A stretch of DNA of 64,000 bases. Origin: Virgibacillus phasianinus (lineage in GTDB: Bacteria; Bacillota; Bacilli; Bacillales; Amphibacillaceae). Positions 34,841 through 43,369 of this stretch are shown here, piece after piece (position 1 is the first letter of the stretch; every line of letters begins with the position of its first letter). The stretch is taken from contig NZ_CP022315.1 of assembly GCF_002216775.1 (NCBI RefSeq), positions 124,001 through 188,000 on the forward strand, read 5' to 3'. The translations under genes and the position numbers were made by a program. The notes below the pieces were generated by a model. That model worked only from the letters and a program-made list of their open reading frames with translations, made no database searches and was not told the DNA's origin.

Positions 34841-34860
34841 ATGAATGAATAATCATTCAT
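34841..34860. promoter_or_regulatory. FadR (YsiA)-type operator upstream of lcfB
   Basis: ATGAATGAATAATCATTCAT has perfect 8-bp half-sites (ATGAATGA/TCATTCAT) 4 bases apart and fits the Bacillus FadR consensus TGAATGANTANTCATTCA. Long-chain acyl-CoA releases FadR in B. subtilis. Confidence 0.88.
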
Positions 34861-34937
34861 TCCTATGTTAAAATTCATATTAATTATAAAATACAGATAA
34901 GTTATTTTCAAGAAGAAAGTGATGGCTGGAGAAATTA

Positions 34938-35366
34938 AGGCGTTTTTCGCATAGTTTGTCGCTAATATCACCTCAGTTGATTAAAATTAAAACATAACAG
35001 CAACGTGATTTCCGCTGCGGGCAGTCGCTTTCCGCGGGCGGCTGGTGAGCCTCCTCGAGCTTACGCTCTGCGGGGTCTCACCTATGCCTATCATCCCACA
35101 GGAGTCGACTACCCGCAGCTCCAATCACTGAGGGTAAAAAAATGAATGGTATGGAATTATAAGTGTCACTCAACCATAGCGAAGGAAAAAATCGGAGACT
35201 CCTTCAAAAAGAAACTGTGCGATGTATCTCTAAAGAAGCCTTCCTTATCCTGTGGGATAGCGCAATGTTTTTTCCGCAGCGGTCGCAGTGCGTTGAACAC
35301 GATTTTAGTTACGTCGTAGTTTATAGATTTTGTGTCATAAAACAAAAATCATTTAGAAAACAGTCA
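34938..35366. repeat. Composite palindromic repeat, copy C (divergent)
   Basis: This stretch without genes starts with CGCATAGTTTGTCGCTAATATCACC, shared with the left end of copy D, and ends TTAGTTACGTCGTAGTTTATAG and AAAACAGTC at the lplJ terminator. Its centre is a different GC-rich palindrome with CTTTCCGCGGGCGGCTGGTGAGCC rather than the CACTGAAAAAG-bounded unit of A and D. Confidence 0.72.
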
Positions 35367-35411
35367 AAAAAGGCTAAATGAACACGCTGCAAGCCTGTCC
35401 ATTTAGCCTTT
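35366..35411 (-). terminator. Terminator of lplJ
   Basis: On the minus strand GGCTAAATGGACA pairs with TGTTCATTTAGCC, followed by TTTTTTGAC. The T-run runs straight into the end of repeat C. Confidence 0.88.
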
Positions 35412-35427
35412 AGTTTCAATGCCTATA

Positions 35428-36423
35428 TTAATAAATCAAATTTACAAAGTCTTCTTTTGAAATTTTTCCAAGGTAATGCGGAATATCTACATTCTCAAGG
35501 GCTTCATCAATTGCTTTACGCTCGTAACGGATACCAGTTAATTTGTCCTCGATGTCCTTTACATCACCCAGACCAAAGAAGTCTCCATAAATTTTACAGT
35601 TTTCGATCATACCCTTTTTGACTTCCAGACGAACATCTACAAGTCCGGAATCAAATTTATGTGATGCTTTCGTATTGAATTTTGGTGATTTACCATAATT
35701 CCAATCCCAATTTTGATAGCGTTCCTTTGAAATTTGCCGAACATTTTCCCAGTCTTGCTCTGTCAATTCATATTCGGGAACATCCTTTACATCTTCCACA
35801 TCGAAAATATAGCGCAAAATTAGATTTTTAAATTCATCCATAGTCACTTTTTCTTCAAGATATTCCGAAATATTCGCCACCCGGCTGCGAATCGATTTAA
35901 TTCCTTTTGATTGAATTTTTTCCTTACTTACATTCAACGCGGATACAACGTGTTCAACCTCGGAGTCAAACATTAATGTACCATGACTAAACATGCGTCC
36001 TTTTGTTGAGAACTGCGCATTACCGGAAATTTTCCGGTTCTCAACAACAAGGTCATTTCTGCCTTTTAATTCTGCTGGGACACCAAGCTTATTCAATGCT
36101 TCAACAACAGGCTTCGTAAACTTCTCAAAATTATGGAAGCTTTCCCCGTCATCCTTTGTGATAAAACTGAAGTTAAGGTTACCTTCATCATGGTAAACGG
36201 CCCCGCCACCGGATAGGCGGCGAACCACCTTAATCCCGTTTTTATCCACATACTCTGTATTAATTTCTTCCACCGTATTTTGATTTCGGCCAATAATGAT
36301 GGAAGGCTTATTAATGTAGAATAACAAATATGTATCCTTTTCACCAAAGTTTTGCAAGATATATTCTTCAAGTGCAAGGTTCATACTTGCATCCGTTATT
36401 CCTTTATTATCAATAAATTTCAT
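35428..36423 (-). CDS. lplJ: Lipoate-protein ligase (LplJ)
   Basis: The 331-residue enzyme has the LplA fold: SIIIGRNQNTVEEIN near residue 41, the lipoyl-AMP motif RRLSGGGAVYHDEGNLNFSF near residue 70 and KISGNAQF near 131, then the smaller C-terminal domain (FDSGLVDVRLEVKKGMIENC near residue 253). It attaches free lipoate to 2-oxoacid dehydrogenases and the glycine cleavage H protein. In B. subtilis lplJ (yhfJ) also lies between yhfI and lcfB, so synteny supports the call. Confidence 0.92.
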   Translation of the reverse strand: MKFIDNKGITDASMNLALEEYILQNFGEKDTYLLFYINKPSIIIGRNQNTVEEINTEYVDKNGIKVVRRLSGGGAVYHDEGNLNFSFITKDDGESFHNFEKFTKPVVEALNKLGVPAELKGRNDLVVENRKISGNAQFSTKGRMFSHGTLMFDSEVEHVVSALNVSKEKIQSKGIKSIRSRVANISEYLEEKVTMDEFKNLILRYIFDVEDVKDVPEYELTEQDWENVRQISKERYQNWDWNYGKSPKFNTKASHKFDSGLVDVRLEVKKGMIENCKIYGDFFGLGDVKDIEDKLTGIRYERKAIDEALENVDIPHYLGKISKEDFVNLIY

Positions 36424-36494
36424 TGTCTTTTGACCCCCCGTTAAATTGCCTATCTACTGTTAATTGTAATGGAAAAGTCTCCTCCAATCAAAAG

Positions 36495-37235
36495 TTAACC
36501 CCTATCATTTTCCCATACGAGTCCGGTTCTTGCTAGTTCTATTTTCCCATTATAATAGTTTGCAGCTTCTTTGATTAAATTTGTTGTATCACCGTATTGT
36601 GGAAGATGACTTAATAATAATTCAGCAGCATTTGCATCGCGCGCGATGGTTGCCCCCTCCCCGCTGTTCATATGGCCTGCTTTTGAACCGTCCTGCTCCT
36701 CATAAAAGTTACAGTCCGTTATCAATAGATCAGCATCTTTTGCAAAACTGGCCCATTCCTTTTTATACGTTGTATCTGCTGTGTAAACGATGACATCCTC
36801 CCCGTCAGTAATGCGCATGCCATAACATGGAACAGGATGACCCGTTTTCAAAAATGTTATCAAAAAAGGACCAACCTCGAGCACGCCCTCCGGATCATAT
36901 GCAATCCCCTCTGTGCATTCATGTGTCAATGTCTTAAATTTAGCTGGATCTTCCTGGTGTCCATAAATTGGCAGGATTTCTTTCTCTTCACGAAGATAGG
37001 AGTGTACGAGCCATGCATACTGCAGGACACCAATATCGGCTATATGGTCGTGGTGGTAATGTGATAATACAACAGCATCAATATCCATCACATGTTTATA
37101 GTTCTGAACAGCCGATAGTGCACCACTTCCTACGTCGACTAATAACGAGAACCCATCTTTTTCAAATAAATAGGATGAAGTAGCACCTCCCTTAGCAGGA
37201 TAGCCACCCCAAAAGCCTATGACAGTACATTTCAT
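36495..37235 (-). CDS. yhfI: Metallo-beta-lactamase-fold hydrolase (YhfI)
   Basis: The 246-residue protein MKCTVIGFWGGYPAKGGATS has the zinc motif SHYHHDHIADIG near residue 60, TGHPVPCYGMRI near 138, YTADTTY near 155 and GHMNSGEGA near 190. This is the RNase Z/YhfI subgroup of the metallo-beta-lactamase fold; the substrate of YhfI is unknown. The ATG at 37235 is preceded by AAGGGGTG and matches the family start; a 16-residue longer frame is unlikely. It is followed by lplJ on the same strand. Confidence 0.87.
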   Translation of the reverse strand: MKCTVIGFWGGYPAKGGATSSYLFEKDGFSLLVDVGSGALSAVQNYKHVMDIDAVVLSHYHHDHIADIGVLQYAWLVHSYLREEKEILPIYGHQEDPAKFKTLTHECTEGIAYDPEGVLEVGPFLITFLKTGHPVPCYGMRITDGEDVIVYTADTTYKKEWASFAKDADLLITDCNFYEEQDGSKAGHMNSGEGATIARDANAAELLLSHLPQYGDTTNLIKEAANYYNGKIELARTGLVWENDRG

Positions 37236-37337
37236 TAGACAAACACCCCTTTTTAAAAAATTGTTGTAACACACTGTTGACATGTTGCATACTGTTATAA
37301 TACAATACTAATAACAAATTAAAGGAGATGAATACAC

Positions 37338-37466
37338 ATGAAAAACGTCCTTGAGTTTTTTAGAACATTACCAAAGAAAAAGTGTCATCAGTGCGGGAAC
37401 GTCATGAATGAACAAGCGGATTGCTATGGTAACCTTTGCGACGAATGTGATCATCCCGCTAGATAG
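37338..37466 (+). CDS. yhfH: YhfH family small zinc-ribbon-like protein (42 aa)
   Basis: A 42-codon frame, MKNVLEFFRTLPKKKCHQCG then EQADCYGNLCDECDH, follows AAAGGAGATG. It has five cysteines; four form two CxxC pairs (CHQCG and CDEC-like spacing), as in the YhfH family. It probably binds one metal ion; the role is unknown. It is divergent from yhfI, as in B. subtilis. A short Bacillaceae repeat tail (GAAAAGCGCAGGCG) begins just after its stop. Confidence 0.85.
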   Translation: MKNVLEFFRTLPKKKCHQCGNVMNEQADCYGNLCDECDHPAR

Positions 37467-37679
37467 AACGAAAAGCGCAGGCGACTGGGTAGCGTCGCTG
37501 CACAAAAAAAGCTTAAACCATATTTCAACTGTACTACAACATCCTAATTATTTGCCACTTAACAGCTATTTATTTAGCTGTTTATTTTTTTGCAAAAGTA
37601 TCTGAAAAGTCATATCATTAAATTTGTTAGTAATCTATAATTGGTTTTGAGATTGGACCAAGATTTGGAGGGATTATGG

Positions 37680-39491
37680 ATGACGACTAAAACGAAAAGA
37701 ATGAACAGAAATGAAGTACCTGTGGAAAATACTTGGGATTTAACAGATTTATTTGCATCACAAAGCGATTGGGAGACTGCTCTCAAGGAAATACAGCAAA
37801 ATGTGATTAATGTGACACAGTACAAGGGGCAGCTCGGAACAAGCGCTACTGTTCTAGCAGATTGTTTAACAGCGCTTGAACAGTTTGAGAAGAAAGTCAT
37901 TCACGTTGCTACTTACGCAAGTTTACGAGCAAGTGCGGATGGATCAGACGCAGAAAATCAGGCAAATGCTGCCAAGGTTTCCTCAGTACTGGCCCAAATT
38001 GGAGCCAAGCTATCGTTTATTGAATCAGAATTGTTAACGTTATCGACAGATACCATTCAGGAATTTCTTGATCAGAAAGAAGAACTGCACCCGTACAAGA
38101 AAATGCTGCATGACATTGTTGAAAAGAAACCGTACACATTATCACCGGAAATCGAAGAAACACTGGCGTCACTTGGTGAGTTACATAGTGCACCATATAT
38201 GATCTATGAACGCAGCAAATCATCTGACATGGAATTTGAATCAATTACAACTGACAATGGTGAAGAATTGCCAATGTCTGCAGCACTCTATGAGGATCGT
38301 TATGAGTTAGCAGCCGATACAAAGGTTCGCAGACAGGCCTATGATTCTTTTATTGCAACGTTAAACCGTTACAAGAATACATTCGCGGCGACATATGCGA
38401 CAGAGGTTTCAAAACAAGTTACCATGTCACGGCTTCGTTCCTATAGCTCTGTAACCGAAATGCTGTTACATCCGCAACAGGTAACGGAGGATATGTACCA
38501 TAATCAATTAGATATTATTCAGGAAGAACTCGCACCGCATATGCGGAAATTTGCTAGGCTTAAGCAGAAGGAACTTGGGCTCACGGAGCTGCGATTCTGT
38601 GATTTAAAAGCACCGCTGGATCCTAATTTCAATCCGGAAACAACCTATGAGGAAGCGACATCGACGATTATGGATGCATTGCAGATTATGGGCGAAGAAT
38701 ACAGTGGCATTATTGAAAAAGGCGTGACTGACCGTTGGGTGGATTTAGCTGATAATGTTGGCAAAGCTACTGGTGCATTCTGTTCAAGTCCTTATGGTGT
38801 ACATCCCTACATTTTACTTACCTGGACAGATAATATGCGCGGAGCATTTATCCTGGCGCATGAGCTCGGACATGCAGGGCACTTTTATTTAGCCGGTAAA
38901 AATCAATCGTTGGTGAACACACGTCCATCAACCTATTTTGTTGAGGCACCATCAACACTAAATGAGTTGCTGCTGGCAGATCACATTAAGCAAAACACAG
39001 ATGATAAACGAATGAAACGTTGGGTAATTACGCAATTACTTGGAACCTATTATCATAATTTCGTAACCCACTTACTGGAAGGCGAATTCCAGCGTCGTGT
39101 ATACAAATTAGCCGAAGAAGGAACACCATTAACCGCCTCCGTTCTTACCAAACAAAAACAAGAAGCGTTGGAAAACTTCTGGGGCGATACAGTGACTTTT
39201 GATGAAGGTGCTGGACTTACCTGGATGCGCCAGCCACATTATTATATGGGACTATATCCATACACGTATTCTGCTGGTTTGACCGTTTCGACTGCAGTGG
39301 CACAAAAAATTCAGGAGGAAGGAAAACCTGCTGTCGATCGTTGGTTGTCCGTATTGAAAGCGGGCGGAACAATGAACCCGCAGGAACTCGCTAAAATGGC
39401 CGGGGTTGATATGTCGAAACCTGATGCAGTTCGTACGGCAGTGGCGTATGTTGGATCACTAGTTAATGAGCTGGAAGAAACGTTCGAATAG
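37680..39491 (+). CDS. pepF: Oligoendopeptidase F (M3B family)
   Basis: The 603-residue cytoplasmic zinc peptidase has the HExxH site in AHELGHAGHFYLAG near residue 402, with the third ligand Glu in APSTLNELLLADH near 430, and the N-terminal EVPVENTWDLTDLF typical of PepF. It cuts peptides of about 7-17 residues. The ATG at 37680 has GGAGGG seven bases upstream; an earlier in-frame TTG is not needed. It stands alone and is followed by a 20-bp repeat array, with no hairpin terminator of its own seen before that array. Confidence 0.93.
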   Translation: MTTKTKRMNRNEVPVENTWDLTDLFASQSDWETALKEIQQNVINVTQYKGQLGTSATVLADCLTALEQFEKKVIHVATYASLRASADGSDAENQANAAKVSSVLAQIGAKLSFIESELLTLSTDTIQEFLDQKEELHPYKKMLHDIVEKKPYTLSPEIEETLASLGELHSAPYMIYERSKSSDMEFESITTDNGEELPMSAALYEDRYELAADTKVRRQAYDSFIATLNRYKNTFAATYATEVSKQVTMSRLRSYSSVTEMLLHPQQVTEDMYHNQLDIIQEELAPHMRKFARLKQKELGLTELRFCDLKAPLDPNFNPETTYEEATSTIMDALQIMGEEYSGIIEKGVTDRWVDLADNVGKATGAFCSSPYGVHPYILLTWTDNMRGAFILAHELGHAGHFYLAGKNQSLVNTRPSTYFVEAPSTLNELLLADHIKQNTDDKRMKRWVITQLLGTYYHNFVTHLLEGEFQRRVYKLAEEGTPLTASVLTKQKQEALENFWGDTVTFDEGAGLTWMRQPHYYMGLYPYTYSAGLTVSTAVAQKIQEEGKPAVDRWLSVLKAGGTMNPQELAKMAGVDMSKPDAVRTAVAYVGSLVNELEETFE

Positions 39492-39535
39492 GGGTTCAAG
39501 ATTAGGGATGGCTTTCGAATGGAAGATATATCCGT

Positions 39536-39745
39536 GGTTCGGCTGATGGCTGATATATTTGCAGATTGGCAGATAAATCTGTGGATTGGCCGTTATTTTT
39601 CAAATTTGGCTGTTATTTCCGCGGATTGGCTGTTATTTCCGCGGATTGGCCGTTATATTCCAAACTTGGCTGTTATTTTCGTGGATTGGCCGTTATATTC
39701 CAAACTTGGCGGTTATTCCCGCGGATTGGCTGCGATCTCCGTTGG
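39536..39745. repeat. 20-bp-period tandem repeat array, site 2
   Basis: About nine units of exactly 20 bp, TTGGCTGTTATTTCCGCGGA alternating with TTGGCCGTTATATTCCAAAC, lie between convergent pepF and hemY. Since 20 is not a multiple of 3, each frame reads a different repeat peptide; ORFs across it are artefacts. The unit core TTGGCYGTTAT is shared with the array at 12262-12446. Confidence 0.9.
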
Positions 39746-39753
39746 TCACACCC

Positions 39754-39787
39754 AAAAAAAGGTGCTCACATCATTTGTGAGCACCTT
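39754..39787 (-). terminator. Terminator of the hemEHY operon
   Basis: On the minus strand GGTGCTCACA pairs with TGTGAGCACC, followed by TTTTTTTGGG. Confidence 0.88.
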
Positions 39788-39793
39788 TCCCTT

Positions 39794-41194
39794 TTATCCC
39801 AAAAACTTCAATACATTACCTACTGCCTTTTCACCCTGTTCGATACAGTCTGGAACACCGACACCTTCAAATGAAGCGCCAGCTAAATACACACCTGGTA
39901 AATCTTCAGCCATCTTACTGCGAACATTTACTATTCGTTCTGTATGCCCCACTGTATACTGTGGTCGTGCATTTTCCCAGCGCGTAATTACACTAAACTT
40001 CGGCTCTTGCGTTATATTCATCGTTTTATTTAAATCCTTTAATACAATTTCCTTTATTTCCTCATCCGATAAATGGACCACTTCCTGATCGTTAGGTCGA
40101 CCTACATAACACCTTAGCAGAACGTTTCCTCCCGGGGTAGAATGCGGCCATTTTTTATGTGTCCAAGTACAGGCAGTAATCCTAAAATCACTATTCCTGG
40201 ATACAACAAATCCTGTTCCATTTATATCACGTTTAATTGCTGATTGATCAAAGGCCATCGCAACATTTGCAACCGATGTGGAAGGAACATTGTCAAATTC
40301 ACGGAAATAGTCGTATTGACTAAATACCTTGGGCAGAGACTCATGGGAAGTTGCCATAATAACTGCATCTGCTTTATAAACTTCCCCACTGCTTAACAAA
40401 AGATGATAGCCATGATCTTTTTTCTCAATATGGTCAACAGCAGCATTTAATGTGACAGTGCCCTCATCAAGCTTTAGTGCCAGTTGTTCCACTAATGACT
40501 CAAAGCCGTCCCGAAATGCATAAAACGCTCCGGCCTTTCTCTTCTTCGGACTTTGCGCTTTAGGCAATGTCTTTCGTAACCCTTTAATCAGACTTTTATG
40601 TTCCTGTTGCAGCTGATAGAAGTTAGGGTAGGTTGCCATTAAACTCATTTCATCAATATCACCGGAATAAATTCCAGATAACAGCGGATCCATCACATTT
40701 TCAACAACTTCATTACCAAACCGGTGACGTAAAAACCCACCAAGGGATTGATCCTGTACATTTTTGCCTCTAGGTAACATAAAGTCCAAACCAGCACGCA
40801 TTTTCCCTTTCAAAGAAAAAAGGTTTGATAATAAGAATGGGCGCGCTTTCGTTGGAATCCCCATGTGCGAACCACGAGGCATTTTGCGCAGCTTGTTATT
40901 AACTAATATATAGGATTGACCTGTGGCATTTCGAACAAGCTTGTCTTTCAGCCCTACTTCTTCCGCTAGTTTCACTGCCGGCTTTTTCCTTGACAAAAAA
41001 GAATCAGGACCACGTTCGATCGTAAAACCGTCTTTCCTTAGTGTACTAATTTTTCCACCCAATCTATCACTGGCTTCAACCAGTTTTACATGGTAAGGCA
41101 ACTTTTCTTCTTTTATCTCTTTTTGTAAATAGTAAGCGGCGGACAACCCTGTTATCCCACCGCCGACAATTACAATATTTTTCCTGTTATCCAT
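39794..41194 (-). CDS. hemY: Coproporphyrinogen III / protoporphyrinogen oxidase (HemY/CgoX)
   Basis: The 466-residue flavoprotein has the FAD motif IVIVGGGITGLSAAYYL at residues 7-23, GPDSFLSRKKP near 59 and a C-terminal FAD segment GVYLAGASFEGVGVPDCIEQG near 433. In Firmicutes this enzyme oxidises coproporphyrinogen III to coproporphyrin III in the coproporphyrin-dependent haem route. Its ATG overlaps the hemH stop (TAATG), giving a coupled hemE-hemH-hemY operon. Confidence 0.95.
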   Translation of the reverse strand: MDNRKNIVIVGGGITGLSAAYYLQKEIKEEKLPYHVKLVEASDRLGGKISTLRKDGFTIERGPDSFLSRKKPAVKLAEEVGLKDKLVRNATGQSYILVNNKLRKMPRGSHMGIPTKARPFLLSNLFSLKGKMRAGLDFMLPRGKNVQDQSLGGFLRHRFGNEVVENVMDPLLSGIYSGDIDEMSLMATYPNFYQLQQEHKSLIKGLRKTLPKAQSPKKRKAGAFYAFRDGFESLVEQLALKLDEGTVTLNAAVDHIEKKDHGYHLLLSSGEVYKADAVIMATSHESLPKVFSQYDYFREFDNVPSTSVANVAMAFDQSAIKRDINGTGFVVSRNSDFRITACTWTHKKWPHSTPGGNVLLRCYVGRPNDQEVVHLSDEEIKEIVLKDLNKTMNITQEPKFSVITRWENARPQYTVGHTERIVNVRSKMAEDLPGVYLAGASFEGVGVPDCIEQGEKAVGNVLKFLG

Positions 41195-42141
41195 TACACT
41201 TCACGCTTTACTTTTTGAAGAACAACATCCGCAAGTGTTGCGATGAATTCTGGATGCGCATTTGGCATTTCAGGTCGGTGATAAGCAGCACCAAGCTCCT
41301 CACATACTACTTTACATTCGTAATCATTATCGTATAAAACTTCTAAATGATCGGCGATAAACCCAACTGGCGCATAAACAAAGGAACGATATCCTTTTTC
41401 GTTATAAAGATCTCGTGTTAAATCCTGTACATCTGGACCAAGCCATGGATCTGGCGTGTTTCCTTCACTTTGCCAGCCAATCGCATAGTCGGTAATTCCG
41501 GTTGCATCGGAAATTAATCGGGCGGTCTCTTTTAATTGACCAGGGTAGGGATCCCCGTTTTGCAAAATCTTTTCTGGTAAACTGTGTGCAGAAATAACGA
41601 GCACAGCTTTTTCTTTCTCATCAGCAGGCATTTCCTCATAAACTTTATTAATTTGGTTAGTCCAAAATTGAATAAAGCCAGGTGCGTCATACCAGCTTTC
41701 AACCGAGGTAATCGTTAAATTCCCTTGTTTTGCCGCTTCGTCTGTTGCACGTTTATTATACGATTTCACACTAAATGTAGAATAATGTGGCGCCAGTACA
41801 AGGGAAACTGCTTCCTCTATGCCGTCTTTCGCCATTTGTTCAACCGCATCTTCTATAAATGGTTCGATATGTTTCAAACCGATGTAAACATGAAATTCAT
41901 GTTCATCCTGAATCTCATTTAGCTTTGCTTCCAATGCCTTGGCTTGTTCATTTGTGATTTTTGCTAATGGAGAAATACCTCCAATAGCTTTATAACGATC
42001 CGTTAAATCCTGCAGCATTTCAGGTGATGGTTTACGACCATGCCTTATATCAGTATAATAACGTTCAATATCCTCTTCCTTGTACGGCGTACCGTATGCC
42101 ATCACCAACAAACCCATTTTTTTCTTTCCCAATTCATACAC
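41194..42141 (-). CDS. hemH: Ferrochelatase (HemH/CpfC)
   Basis: The 315-residue protein has the Firmicute ferrochelatase features: [16 protein letters not shown] near residue 11, [10 protein letters not shown] near 119, [10 protein letters not shown] with the catalytic His near 184 and [17 protein letters not shown] near 221, then [14 protein letters not shown] with a metal-site Glu near 262. It inserts iron into coproporphyrin III. It is second in hemEHY; 21 bases after hemE. Confidence 0.95.
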   Translation of the reverse strand: MYELGKKKMGLLVMAYGTPYKEEDIERYYTDIRHGRKPSPEMLQDLTDRYKAIGGISPLAKITNEQAKALEAKLNEIQDEHEFHVYIGLKHIEPFIEDAVEQMAKDGIEEAVSLVLAPHYSTFSVKSYNKRATDEAAKQGNLTITSVESWYDAPGFIQFWTNQINKVYEEMPADEKEKAVLVISAHSLPEKILQNGDPYPGQLKETARLISDATGITDYAIGWQSEGNTPDPWLGPDVQDLTRDLYNEKGYRSFVYAPVGFIADHLEVLYDNDYECKVVCEELGAAYHRPEMPNAHPEFIATLADVVLQKVKREV

Positions 42142-42162
42142 CTCGTTTAACAGTTTCGATTT

Positions 42163-43209
42163 CTATCGTTTAGAATAGCTGTGAACTAATTCCGTAACCT
42201 TTTTAAGGACAGCAGGCTTAATTTCTGGCGTTACACCATGTCCCAGATTAAATACGTATCCCTGTTGATCTTGCATTCCTTCGTCTAAAATAGTTTTTGT
42301 TCGCTCTTCAATCGTGTTCCAATCCGCCAACAATAGGGCTGGATCCAAATTACCTTGTAACACTTTCGTGACACCCATTTGGCGTGCTTCCTTGATCGAT
42401 GTACGCCAATCAAGTCCTAGTACATCTGCCGGTAAATCATTCCATTCTGTCAGCAAATGACGTGACCCAATACCAAATAAAATCAGCGGAACTTTTTCTT
42501 TCTTCAGTTCAGTGAAAATATGCTGCATGGCTGGTTTGATGAAGATTCGGTAATCTGAAGCATTTAATGCTCCCACCCATGAATCAAATATCTGAATGGC
42601 CTTAGCGCCAGCTTTAATCTGAGCTTTCGCATAAGTAATCACCATATCTGAAAGTTTATCCATTAATGAAAACCATGCATCCGGCTTGCGATACATAAAT
42701 GCTTTTGTTTTATGATAATTTTTGGATGGGCCACCCTCAATCATATAGCTCGCCAGCGTAAACGGGGCACCACTAAATCCGATTAATGGTACAGATAATT
42801 GTTCTTCTGTCAGCAAACGGATGGTATCTAATACATAAGGAACATCTGACTGAGGATTGATTGTCCCCAGTTTTTCTACATCTTGATACGTTTGAACCGG
42901 ATTATGAATTACTGGTCCTATGTTTTTCTTTATTTCTACATCCACTCCAATAGCGGGCAGAGGCGACATAATGTCCTTATATAAAATAGCTGCATCGACA
43001 CCATAATTCTCCACTGGGAGACGTGTCACATACGCACATAATTCTGGTTGATGGGTAATTTCAAATAAGGAATACTTTTCCTTGATTTCGCGATATTCTT
43101 TTTGCGATCGTCCAGCCTGACGCATGAACCAAACGGGTACATGATCCGTTTTTTCCCCGTTATAGGCTTTAATGATCGTATCGTTCATTTGCTTTAGCAT
43201 GTTTTTCAC
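42163..43209 (-). CDS. hemE: Uroporphyrinogen decarboxylase (HemE)
   Basis: The 348-residue enzyme has the N-terminal signature [18 protein letters not shown] near residue 24 and the second signature [18 protein letters not shown] near 76, plus [18 protein letters not shown] near 142 and the C-terminal [10 protein letters not shown] near 319. It removes four carboxyl groups from uroporphyrinogen III to give coproporphyrinogen III. It is first in the hemEHY operon, with pbpF upstream in the same direction as in B. subtilis. Confidence 0.95.
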   Translation of the reverse strand: MKNMLKQMNDTIIKAYNGEKTDHVPVWFMRQAGRSQKEYREIKEKYSLFEITHQPELCAYVTRLPVENYGVDAAILYKDIMSPLPAIGVDVEIKKNIGPVIHNPVQTYQDVEKLGTINPQSDVPYVLDTIRLLTEEQLSVPLIGFSGAPFTLASYMIEGGPSKNYHKTKAFMYRKPDAWFSLMDKLSDMVITYAKAQIKAGAKAIQIFDSWVGALNASDYRIFIKPAMQHIFTELKKEKVPLILFGIGSRHLLTEWNDLPADVLGLDWRTSIKEARQMGVTKVLQGNLDPALLLADWNTIEERTKTILDEGMQDQQGYVFNLGHGVTPEIKPAVLKKVTELVHSYSKR

Positions 43210-43369
43210 CCTTTTTAAAAGATCAGAAAGTATAAACGAAAATATTTCTAGCGTAAGCGTCCAGAAACTGCCGCTTGCACTTTTCTTACTGCTTAAACTC
43301 CATTATCTACTATAGCGATTTCCTTTATGGCTGTATAGCAAACCCTCTTCATTGTCATGAATTTGTCGA

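Noticed and set aside
39519-40088. 189-codon plus-strand ORF starting MEDISVVRLM
   Set aside because: It is built from the 20-bp array and then runs antisense through the end of hemY; repeat peptides appear in all three frames, so it is an artefact.
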